A DNA stretch of 64,000 bases from an uncultured Flavobacterium sp. (lineage in GTDB: Bacteria > Bacteroidota > Bacteroidia > Flavobacteriales > Flavobacteriaceae): the NCBI RefSeq assembly GCF_951805225.1, contig NZ_OX638201.1, positions 1,116,001-1,180,000 on the forward strand, given 5' to 3'. Of the stretch, positions 17,901 through 24,754 are shown piece by piece (the first letter of the stretch is position 1; the number at the start of each line of letters is the position of its first letter). The notes under the pieces were generated by a model. That model ran no database searches. It was not told the DNA's origin and saw nothing but the letters and a program-made list of their open reading frames with translations. Made by a program: the position numbers and the translations under genes.

Positions 17901-19167
17901 CGTCCCAGGCATCCTGAACGAGTTTGAGTAACGAATCCATACTAAGACCCAATTCACTCAAACGAGAGTTGACCCAATCAAAAACACGATCTATAATACC
18001 ATATTCTTGTAATTTATCAAATATGGCTGTTCCAAACGGAATCAATCCCATAAATCCTTCAATAAGATTAATGGCATTTCTTTCGACATTTACATCGTTC
18101 AAAGGATCGTAACCAGCTACAACTGTAAGAAGCGTATAACCGGGAACATGTCTGACGTTGTCTTTTATAAAATCAGGAATTGCAAAGGACAATAACGAAC
18201 CCTGAATCATTTCTGGAGCAGAGGAAATTGGTTCCGCTTTTTTTCTAATAGCTGCTCCTTGTTGTACTGTATGTGTTAATTCGTGAGCGAGTAAATGTTT
18301 ACCGTCTTTAGAATTTGGATTGTATTTTCCTTCGTTAAAATAGATATTATTTCCTGTTGCAAAAGCCTGCGCTCCCAATTGCTTATTCATTTGAACAGCA
18401 TTCGAATCATTGTGAATACGAACTTTGCTGAAATCGGCTCCAATACCGGATTCCATTTCAGATTTTACTTTTCCGGATAGAGGAGAACCGCCGCCTTTAC
18501 TGCTGTTTAAATTGGATTCTAAATTTGAATTATCGCTAGGATTAGCATCGCCGGAAGGACTTTTTTGTATTTGTTTATCCTCGTCTTTACCTTGTTTATC
18601 TTCTTCTTTTTTCTGTTGTACATTTTCTTCTTCTCCTTTATTTTTATTTTGGATTAAAGGTTTTAGTGAAAGTGTATTTTTTGAGGTCGTTTCTGTTTTT
18701 TTGACTTCTGTCTTATTCTGAATAATCTCTTCTTTTTTCTGAACTTTATCTTCGAGTTTATGCTGAATTAACGTTTTGGAAGAAAAAGCCGGATTGATTT
18801 CTCGTTTTTCCGGTACTCTTGAATCGAGTTTATTTTGAATTAATTCCTCTTTTAACTGTACAACTGGCGTTATGGTTTCGGCTACAGTTTTTCGCTGAAT
18901 TTCTTTGTTTTGCTGTTCTTGTTTTTGAACATTTCCTGCCAATCTTTTTTGTACTACTGGCGATGGCGAAAAGAAAGTGTCTGCTTTTGCCGTTTGTTTA
19001 TTACTAACAACTTGGTCTGCAACTCTATCGGCTTCAGCCTCAAATTTATCGTTAGATTTTCCTATATTCAATTTTGCCTGTACCCCAAAAAAAGATTCCT
19101 TCCCCTTGTCATGATGTGACGCGGAGTGCGAAGGATTCGTATTTGTTTTTTTGGTTAAGACTGGCAT
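14917..19167 (-). CDS. Large DUF4157 eCIS effector candidate with C-terminal endonuclease-like domain
   Basis: This 1416-aa protein begins with the eCIS-payload leader (FEAEADRVADQVV, residues 43-54), a low-complexity Gln/Lys stretch with VQKK/IQNK units, then DUF4157 (about 218-305), including the metalloprotease signature HELTH (295-299). Residues about 325-1070 are amphipathic helices with three related units of roughly 170 residues, marked by GYTLLTVVAGYDPLND, AWSLIKKIIKYDPLRD and GYSLVKVIIGKDPFTQ. The C-terminus (about 1160-1300) has VLSHHLFGPWANWNIVFGT then QSLNTRM, which resembles DNA/RNA non-specific endonucleases (HLLN...GPG..WNLVPGT..MN). MACs of Pseudoalteromonas deliver a nuclease effector, Pne1, by established work. 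The last 100 residues are unassigned. It follows the smaller DUF4157 gene by 3 bp. Confidence 0.85.
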   Translation of the reverse strand: MPVLTKKTNTNPSHSASHHDKGKESFFGVQAKLNIGKSNDKFEAEADRVADQVVSNKQTAKADTFFSPSPVVQKRLAGNVQKQEQQNKEIQRKTVAETITPVVQLKEELIQNKLDSRVPEKREINPAFSSKTLIQHKLEDKVQKKEEIIQNKTEVKKTETTSKNTLSLKPLIQNKNKGEEENVQQKKEEDKQGKDEDKQIQKSPSGDANPSDNSNLESNLNSSKGGGSPLSGKVKSEMESGIGADFSKVRIHNDSNAVQMNKQLGAQAFATGNNIYFNEGKYNPNSKDGKHLLAHELTHTVQQGAAIRKKAEPISSAPEMIQGSLLSFAIPDFIKDNVRHVPGYTLLTVVAGYDPLNDVNVERNAINLIEGFMGLIPFGTAIFDKLQEYGIIDRVFDWVNSRLSELGLSMDSLLKLVQDAWDESSVTTFIDVARTKFNELVNRVTNFATSLVDQVITWIKEALIGVAEPLLAENKAWSLIKKIIKYDPLRDVEVNATTVEILEDFLILIDKQTELEQMREKGTLQKTADWLDTQVGTFNSLLGELRGLITAAWDAIQPANLANIGDSLSALADQAGGFLQRVWDFASGVALKVLELVKESLLGWLSSQAATVRGYSLVKVIIGKDPFTQEAVPRTIPNLIRGFMSLMEGGEEQYAQMVESGAIARIAGEIEAAVATLNMTPESIIQLFTDIWDSMTINDLIHPIDAFIRIIEKFGEPIGRLIAFVAEIVRIVIIAILEIMNFPFDLIGNIITRALEAIEDIKKDPIGFLKNILRALKQGFIQFFDNIVTHLINGVTGWLMSELKDANIPVLTDFSLRGVIAWVLEVLNISMERIWEKLAAHPRIGPARVARIRSAINTLEGIWTFIKDVQERGMAAIWDKIQEQLSNLWNTVLDAVKNFVMERIVNRITARLLSMLDPTGIMAVINGAMAYFNAIQSFIKYLREMLEVVNSFVNGVADIARGNVGTAANYLERTMGQAMPVVIGFLANQVGLTGIGARVGEMIISVRQLVDEALTWLVNKAVDTGMALLDRAMAMGASARDAILGFLGLRREFTLANGERHEIYFQGNESAPIIIVASANPKSIDNLITQRRALTTSPLNSVQDQKLTQALTKKGVLLDDIRKSKANDPGSIPEANLQAHISSKLDLIKQDLIDGDAIPATNTALTNVTYTMNQGRPSQVLAFPLTNLPGNTNSQESGSRSVVAGNSFINTHVAKNAGNQSEVKGVHVLSHHLFGPWANWNIVFGTQSLNTRMELGPETAGKTNKAKNLKYSITVNYFQNTNNDHLLALPAPTPAEITLALGFYIAESMTAQVDEVNGTTVVPIYPSQTVPGTFPNIAAVPATPTETLIQNLLNANKIPGQTIVKNGITYTKTTFTSFVAIARAPGVQKNTTEANRAINVLIGNGEITKDNNYYIK

Positions 19168-19170
19168 ATT

Positions 19171-20466
19171 TTATTGACTTACACTGTAATTTGATTTTAA
19201 AGCCGAACTTGATCTTGAATATATTCTAATGAAATATTTATCTCCCGGAGTAACACTTGCGATCTTAAATTCTAAAGTAGAAGGAATATTATCCGGAGAT
19301 AGTCTTTTTGAACCTATATTAGTGTCATCTATAAGACCACATTTTATAACCTGAGCACTGAAATCTTCTTTAACCCAAGAGCCAACAGGAGTCACATAAT
19401 CTACATCAATAACTATTTTTAAAGCATCACTTTTAGAAGGAACAAAAGTTTCAGTATAACAGGTATTTTCAAATTCAGAACACGAGCCGGATAAATTTAA
19501 GGTTGTAGTTTTACCACAATCCGAATCAGATAGTTTTTGAACATTATTTGATGTCTTGCTGCCCGTTTGCTGAATCGTATGCGTGAGTTCATGCGCAAGC
19601 AAATGTTTACCTTCTTTAGATTCCGGGTTGTATTTTCCTTTATTGAAATAAACATCGTTGCCATGTGTGAAAGCTTGTGCGCCCAATTCTTCGCTCATTT
19701 GAACGGCTTTGCTGTCTGTGTGGATGTTTACATTGCTAAAATCGGCACCAAAACCAGATTCCATTTCTCGCTTTGTGTTTTTATCCATTCCATTTCCACC
19801 GCCTTTTGAGCTGTTGAGGTCACTTTCGACGCCTTCATTTACAGAGTTTGACTCGTTTAATTTTGCCTGAACTGGTTTTTTCTCTTCCTTTTTGTCTTCT
19901 TTCTTTTGAGCTTTTTTGTCTTCGCCTTCGCAATCAGCACATTTTTTTTGTACTTTCTTGTCGTCTTCTTTTTCTCCTTTTTTCTGAACTTTTTTGTCTT
20001 CGTCTTTATCGGATTTCTTTTGGACTTTCTTGTCTTCGTCTTTTTCGCCCTTTTTCTGAACTTTTTTTTCTTCTTCCTTATCAGATTTCTTTTGGACCTT
20101 TTTGTCTTCGTCTTTCTCGCCCTTTTTCTGTACTTTTTTATCTTCTTCTTTATCAGATTTCTTTTGTACTTTTTTGTCGTCTTCTTTTTCTTTGCCTTTT
20201 TTTTGCAGAGGTTTTTCTTGAGCCAAATCTTGTTTTTGAACAGTCGAAATGGTTTCTGAAATAGGTTTTTGCTGCACAGCTTCTTCACTTCTTGATTGCA
20301 AAAGTCCTCCAGTTTTACGTTTGTTAACGACTTTATCAGCAACATTATCGGCTTCGGTTTCAAACCTGTCTCCGGGAGTTCCTGTAGTTAGTTTCTTTTG
20401 AATTTTTGGTCCAAAAAAAGGAGAAGGAGAGGAGTTAGCTATTTTTTTTTGTTCAAATTCTCTCAT
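19171..20466 (-). CDS. DUF4157 protein with a highly charged repeat and a novel C-terminal domain
   Basis: The 431-aa protein opens with the payload leader (FFGPKIQKKL, then FETEADNVADKVV), continues with seven KKVQKK units (residues 98-175), a CxxC pair (CADC, 175-178), DUF4157 (about 214-300) with HELTH at 292-296, and a C-terminal part of about 120 residues. That last part has four to five Cys and beta-sandwich-like strands (LKIVIDVDYV, TLEFKIASVTPGDKYFIRIY), resembling a small extracellular binding domain more than an enzyme. It sits between the glycosyltransferase-like genes and the large DUF4157 effector. DUF4157 is strongly linked to eCIS cargo by published surveys; the role here may be effector, adaptor or processing factor. 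Confidence 0.85.
   Translation of the reverse strand: MREFEQKKIANSSPSPFFGPKIQKKLTTGTPGDRFETEADNVADKVVNKRKTGGLLQSRSEEAVQQKPISETISTVQKQDLAQEKPLQKKGKEKEDDKKVQKKSDKEEDKKVQKKGEKDEDKKVQKKSDKEEEKKVQKKGEKDEDKKVQKKSDKDEDKKVQKKGEKEDDKKVQKKCADCEGEDKKAQKKEDKKEEKKPVQAKLNESNSVNEGVESDLNSSKGGGNGMDKNTKREMESGFGADFSNVNIHTDSKAVQMSEELGAQAFTHGNDVYFNKGKYNPESKEGKHLLAHELTHTIQQTGSKTSNNVQKLSDSDCGKTTTLNLSGSCSEFENTCYTETFVPSKSDALKIVIDVDYVTPVGSWVKEDFSAQVIKCGLIDDTNIGSKRLSPDNIPSTLEFKIASVTPGDKYFIRIYSRSSSALKSNYSVSQ
19942..20175 (-). repeat. In-frame tandem repeat of a 36-bp unit (KKVQKK)
   Basis: Six 12-residue units plus a partial seventh (KKVQKKSDKEED alternating with KKVQKKGEKDED) are encoded in tandem. SDK and GEK variants alternate, so the true period is 24 residues (72 bp), a sign of recent duplication of pairs. 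The region is purely Lys/Glu/Asp/Gln and cannot fold as a globular domain. Length variation between strains would be expected. Confidence 0.9.
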
Positions 20467-20506
20467 GATTTATTATTTTACCATCTTGAATTAATAATTT
20501 GTTTCA

Positions 20507-21367
20507 CTAAACAAACTGCAGATTATTCGCCACAACACCTTCTTTCTCTAATGCGTTTTTTATTTGCATATACCAATACGGAAATATTTTAGAGAGCCGA
20601 AGTTCAATCTCGTCAACAACATATTTTTCATATTTTTTCATTCCAAAAAAATGAGAATACCCAATATTATCGGCATATTTTCCTTGTTCTGTTATGTTTT
20701 CTCCTTTCAATAATATTGTAGGATTATTGTTTTTATAATTCAACAGCGATGCAAGCGTATATTGTTCGATTAAAATGCAAGTCTCATAACCTTCTTTTTT
20801 CAATACAGAAAAGTTGTTTTGGTTTTCAACGTATATTTTTTCCAAATCATAATAGCTTTTTATAAATTCATCGCGAAGCTTGAGATCGTTAAAACCAAAA
20901 ATTCCGCAATTATAAGAATAGCCCAAATTGTTATGCCAATAAGGCAAGTTATTGGTGTATTTATTGAAAAATTCTACTTGCTTCTTATAATGAATTTCAT
21001 AAGTATCTTCTTTGCGTTCTACTATTACATCATCAAAACTAAAATCAATTTTTTTCTTAATAAATATGTCAGTATCTACGTGAACAAATGGTTTCGTTTG
21101 TAGTTCCATAGCATTAATTTTAGATTTCATCCAAAGCTCAATTCTGTTGTCATTATTCACTTTGGTAACCGCACAAGGAAGCATATATAGAAACTTAAAG
21201 CCAACTTCATCTACATAAAGCTCAATTTCATCATACCATAAATGACTATATAAGACACTCAGCGCAGTCATATAGATAGTTTCCTTTAGTTTGTCTCCCA
21301 TATTCCATCGATTATTTGTTATAGGACGCACATCAAGGCTATAAATCATCTTGTGTCTTTGTTTCAT
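20507..21367 (-). CDS. Glycosyltransferase-like protein with DxD (paralogue B), DUF6734-like
   Basis: The 286-aa protein is a close paralogue of the one at 21601-22428; both start with YSLDxxPIxNNRWNxGxK and align without gaps through residue 100. The pattern VHVDTD (Asp98-x-Asp100) followed by FIKKK is a metal-binding DxD of GT-A-type glycosyltransferases, and NCGIFGFNDLKLRDEF resembles the acceptor-side motif of such enzymes. I recall similar proteins as DUF6734, but cannot verify this. It has no signal peptide. Position inside the eCIS payload block suggests either a delivered toxin that glycosylates a target or an enzyme that modifies the particle. It is separated from paralogue A by a palindromic repeat. 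Confidence 0.75.
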   Translation of the reverse strand: MKQRHKMIYSLDVRPITNNRWNMGDKLKETIYMTALSVLYSHLWYDEIELYVDEVGFKFLYMLPCAVTKVNNDNRIELWMKSKINAMELQTKPFVHVDTDIFIKKKIDFSFDDVIVERKEDTYEIHYKKQVEFFNKYTNNLPYWHNNLGYSYNCGIFGFNDLKLRDEFIKSYYDLEKIYVENQNNFSVLKKEGYETCILIEQYTLASLLNYKNNNPTILLKGENITEQGKYADNIGYSHFFGMKKYEKYVVDEIELRLSKIFPYWYMQIKNALEKEGVVANNLQFV

Positions 21368-21408
21368 ATATAGCTATTTATAGTTCAACACTTTAAGCAT
21401 AATTGTTT

Positions 21409-21560
21409 TAACACATAGAAACATAGATTTTGTAACTTCGAAAGAAGGCGTTTCACTTTTTTTAAACACATCCCGAAGCTTCGGGACTAGCTATGTGAAA
21501 GAAATGTATTTCTTTATTGCATTCTTTTTTTTAAAGTGAAATCTATGTTTCTATGTGTTA
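21409..21560. repeat. Palindromic repeat (copy 2), inside the eCIS operon
   Basis: Perfect inverted arms of 22 bp, beginning TAACACATAGAAACATAG at 21409 and ending with the complement at 21560, enclose about 108 bp with an inner palindrome TCCCGAAGCTTCGGGA (21472-21487) and TTTCACTTTTTTTAAA / AAAAAGTGAAA pairs. It lies in the 233-bp gap between two glycosyltransferase-like genes and is oriented opposite to copies 1 and 3. As RNA it would fold into a long hairpin. Confidence 0.9.
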
Positions 21561-21600
21561 AATTTCACGCATTACATTACACTCAACGTGTAGTTTTATT

Positions 21601-22428
21601 TTAAACAATACCTTCTTTCGCCAAGGCACTTTTTACTTCTTTGTACCAATACGGAAACAGTTTAGAAAGCCTGTTTTCGATTTCCTGAACAATCTCAATT
21701 CTGTATTTTTTTTGACCGGCAATATGTGTGTAACCAATTTTATCTGCAAGCTGACTGTTTTCGTACAAGTTTTTTTTCCAAAGCAATAATGTTGGTTTAA
21801 CATTATTGTGATGTAATAATGCCGCAAGATTATATTGTTCTAAAACAATACAAGGTTCTACTTTTGTTATTCCCGGATTATTATTTTTTATAAAAATTTC
21901 CTCTAAAGCATAAAAAGCTTTTAGAAACTGATCCCGAAGTTCTAAGTCTCTAAAACCCAAAACTCCGCAGTTAAAAGCATATCCTAAATCTGGTTTCCAA
22001 TACTCTAAATCCTGAGTAAACTGATTAAAAAAATCCAAACGATATTGATACATACTGTATAACTCGTAATCGTTTTGTTCGACAATTACTTTCTCAAAAT
22101 CAAAATTTATTTTTTTCTTTATAAAGGCGTCATTATCAAGATGAATAAAAGGTTTAGTTTGTTTTTCGATTACATCAATTTTCGATTTCATCCAAATAAC
22201 AGTGTCTTTATTACTGCTAATTTTACTAACTCTGCACGGAAGCATATATAGAAACTTATAAGCCGTTTCATCAGCATAAAGTTCGATATCCTTATACCAC
22301 AAATGGCTATATAATATGCTCAATGCAGTCGAATAAATTGTTTCTTTAAATTTATTCCCTTCATTCCATCGATTGTTACTTATAGGAAATGCATCTAAGC
22401 TGTAAATTATTCTAGGCTCTTCCCTCAT
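21601..22428 (-). CDS. Glycosyltransferase-like protein with DxD (paralogue A), DUF6734-like
   Basis: The 275-aa protein is predicted soluble. The motif IHLDND (Asp98-x-Asp100) with following AFIKKK fits the metal and nucleotide-sugar site of GT-A enzymes, and FNCGVLGFRDLELRDQFLKAFY is the matching block in its paralogue (trimmed in part). A C-terminal WYKEV is shared too. Start ATG 22428 overlaps the nucleotidyltransferase-like gene by 4 bp, so these are translationally coupled. A nucleotidyltransferase plus two glycosyltransferase-like proteins in an eCIS locus could supply covalent modification of target proteins, or decoration of the injector. Family knowledge of DxD enzymes supports the activity; the target is unknown. 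Confidence 0.75.
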   Translation of the reverse strand: MREEPRIIYSLDAFPISNNRWNEGNKFKETIYSTALSILYSHLWYKDIELYADETAYKFLYMLPCRVSKISSNKDTVIWMKSKIDVIEKQTKPFIHLDNDAFIKKKINFDFEKVIVEQNDYELYSMYQYRLDFFNQFTQDLEYWKPDLGYAFNCGVLGFRDLELRDQFLKAFYALEEIFIKNNNPGITKVEPCIVLEQYNLAALLHHNNVKPTLLLWKKNLYENSQLADKIGYTHIAGQKKYRIEIVQEIENRLSKLFPYWYKEVKSALAKEGIV

Positions 22429-23003
22429 AATATTTTTTTTTTAATAGTATGAATTAAGTTTTTCTCTTCCAGAAAAGTTACATTGTTGTACAAAGAAGCT
22501 TTTCGGCTGTGTTTGTACAATCGTCTCCATTCATAATCGTTACCTTTTGCCTGTGAGGTGTTTAGATGTATTTCGTTATTGTGATTGTCTTTACTTTCTT
22601 CAAACGAAGTATGCCAGACCATTTTACCCAACAAAGGCGATTGTATATGAGTTTCATTAGAAAAATCCCTTGGAAAGCTGTCTATATTTATCGAAGTTTC
22701 TCCAACTCTGAATATATTTACCAACGCTTCACCATTTTTTGTTTTATAGAATTTAGACAGATATCTTCTTGTCGCCAATTTGGTTATCATGGGTTGTAAA
22801 TCCTGTTCATTTTCAAAAATTATATCGATATCATTAATTGTAATGTCATAATATTCGCGAAGATTAATATAGTCTGCAATTCCTCCGCAAAAGACCACTT
22901 TAGACATGTTTACATTATTAAATAAAAACTCTAAAGCCATTTGCTGAAAGCCGCGAATATTTCTTTTATCGTATTCTAAAAAAGAGGTATTTTCAACATT
23001 CAT
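22425..23003 (-). CDS. Nucleotidyltransferase-fold protein
   Basis: The 192-aa protein has FCGGIADYINLRE (Gly40-Gly41) followed by INDIDIIFE (Asp58-x-Asp60) and a third acidic strand in INIDSFPRD, together the GG...DxD...D pattern of the polymerase-beta-like nucleotidyltransferase superfamily (AbiEii/MNT/kanamycin NTase-like). The C-terminus is helical and basic. It follows the tape-measure gene by about 11 bp and overlaps the first glycosyltransferase-like gene. In toxin systems, NTases add nucleotides to tRNA or proteins. Whether this protein is delivered, protective or housekeeping is unknown. Confidence 0.7.
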   Translation of the reverse strand: MNVENTSFLEYDKRNIRGFQQMALEFLFNNVNMSKVVFCGGIADYINLREYYDITINDIDIIFENEQDLQPMITKLATRRYLSKFYKTKNGEALVNIFRVGETSINIDSFPRDFSNETHIQSPLLGKMVWHTSFEESKDNHNNEIHLNTSQAKGNDYEWRRLYKHSRKASLYNNVTFLEEKNLIHTIKKKIL

Positions 23004-23014
23004 ATCTATAATTT

Positions 23015-24754
23015 TTACCAGTTAACATATATGATTCGTTTTTTCCAAGCCAATTTTATTATGCTCAAATTCCAGCTTAATTTGTCTAATAAAACATCTT
23101 GTGTTTTTCGTTCTATAATTATTGTGGGATTTTCGTCTCCAATAACACTCAGTTTTCCGGGACGTTGCAAAAACTCATTTTGTAGCAATTCTGCCGATGA
23201 TTTTTTCATTATATCCCAATTATCCAATACCGCTTGGAGCATTTCTGACGCTTCTTTTTTCATTTCTTCAGATAGTATAATGTTTCTTTCAATAGGTTCG
23301 TCTATTGGAATATTACATAAGAATTTTTCGAAAGTCATAGCGTTTTCATAATCCTGTTCTTGTCCTGTAGCAACATAATGCAAAAGATGCGTGGCAACTT
23401 CGGGATCATTTATCGTATTGTCTTTATCTAGCAATTTGCAATTAACAAACAGCGATTTCAAAAAGGGATGAATCAGCATTAAACCTGCATTTTCAACATA
23501 TAAACCGCTGATATCTGCTTCTAATATGTTTTCTTTTTTGTCAAGAGAAAGCTCTTTTTTATCGATTACTTTTTCGTCATTATTTGGCATTTTTTCTTCT
23601 GAATCATTTGATATTGATTCGATATTTTTCTCGTTGTTGAGAACAGTTTCTTCTTTATTTTTTATCGAAATAAAATCAGGATCGGGCGTTGTCGTTTCCT
23701 TATTTTCCGAAATTTTTTCTGCTTCGATTTCTGCTTCTATTTTAGTTTTATTTTTTGTCTCTGATTCTGTTTCAGGTTTTATTTGTGCTTGATTTTTTTG
23801 GAAAGTTTCTTTTTCCGATTCTTTTCCTTTTAAAATAATTTTGTCTAATTTTTTTTCGATATACAGAATAGTAGCATTGAGATTAGCCAACAATTTCAGT
23901 TCGTTTTGGTTTTCAATTTGATTTTCAATTTCCTTTAGAAAAAGTTCTGTGTGTTGTAAAAAGTTGTTCTTTTTATGAAATTCAAACACATTACAAATCA
24001 ATCTGAAAAGCTTTTGTTTTAAAATTAAATCGCTTGTTTCCAAAAGACTAAAAATAACAATTTCCCACATTAAAAATCGTTGATTCGGAATCAATTGATT
24101 TTTTGAAATACGGGTTTCAATTTGTTTTTTTATCGCTTCAATCCTGATTATTTTGGAATTACCGTCAGCACTATTTTTTTTAAGTAATATTCCTTTTTTA
24201 ATAATTGTTACAATTTGTTCGTCATTAAATTGTTTAATAAATCGTGTTCTTGCAATCGGTTTTCGTACTGTATTTTTCCATTTAAAAGAAAAGCTTTCAT
24301 CGTTTAGTATTTCACCAAATACATGATCGTCAACTATTTTAAAATTATGATCTAAAGTTGTCCACCAAGCATTTGTGCCTGTTTCCAGGAAATAAAAAAA
24401 GCTTTCGATTTCTTTTTCTTGTGGTTTGATGACTTTGTAACCTTCTATATTATTTGAATCTTCTTTTTCAAAAACTTCTTCAACTTGTTTGGTGATTTTG
24501 TTTAGGATTTGCTCTTTAAAATCTTCAAAATTCAAATTTTGATTTATAGCAATATCAATGTTGAGTTTGTCTAATTGAATACTGTGCGAAGGATTTTTAG
24601 AATCCAATTCATCAAAGTAATTTTCTAAAACCTTGAATATTTCCTGTTGCAAAAACGCATCAATATTGTCCTTGAGATAATATCCCTTTTCTTTAGAATT
24701 GGTATTTATCTCAAGGAAAACTTTATTGATGATATGTTTATTTGAATTTAGCAC
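23015..24754 (-). CDS. eCIS tape-measure protein (Afp14/CIS_TMP-like)
   Basis: This 579-aa protein matches the contractile injection system tape-measure family: the N-terminus HIINKVFLEINTNSKE followed by DNIDAFLQQEI, then an extended acidic low-complexity middle (residues about 310-420), and the C-terminal signature YVENAGLMLIHPFLKSLF (about 427-444), then VATHLLHYVATGQEQDYEN and LQNEFLQRPGKLSV. Family knowledge: this protein spans the tube and sets particle length, and is often the segment next to cargo. It overlaps the PKD protein by 17 bp and precedes the payload-like block. If length scales as in Afp, 579 aa implies a short particle; a mechanistic guess only. Confidence 0.88.
   Translation of the reverse strand: MLNSNKHIINKVFLEINTNSKEKGYYLKDNIDAFLQQEIFKVLENYFDELDSKNPSHSIQLDKLNIDIAINQNLNFEDFKEQILNKITKQVEEVFEKEDSNNIEGYKVIKPQEKEIESFFYFLETGTNAWWTTLDHNFKIVDDHVFGEILNDESFSFKWKNTVRKPIARTRFIKQFNDEQIVTIIKKGILLKKNSADGNSKIIRIEAIKKQIETRISKNQLIPNQRFLMWEIVIFSLLETSDLILKQKLFRLICNVFEFHKKNNFLQHTELFLKEIENQIENQNELKLLANLNATILYIEKKLDKIILKGKESEKETFQKNQAQIKPETESETKNKTKIEAEIEAEKISENKETTTPDPDFISIKNKEETVLNNEKNIESISNDSEEKMPNNDEKVIDKKELSLDKKENILEADISGLYVENAGLMLIHPFLKSLFVNCKLLDKDNTINDPEVATHLLHYVATGQEQDYENAMTFEKFLCNIPIDEPIERNIILSEEMKKEASEMLQAVLDNWDIMKKSSAELLQNEFLQRPGKLSVIGDENPTIIIERKTQDVLLDKLSWNLSIIKLAWKKRIIYVNW

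Noticed and set aside
19942..20175. CRISPR-like array
   Set aside because: Units are contiguous, without spacers, and in frame within a protein.
19848..20363. Long frames on both strands across the KKVQKK tandem repeat
   Set aside because: The low-complexity 36-bp repeat lacks stops in several frames; only the minus-strand frame joining the DUF4157 domain is supported.
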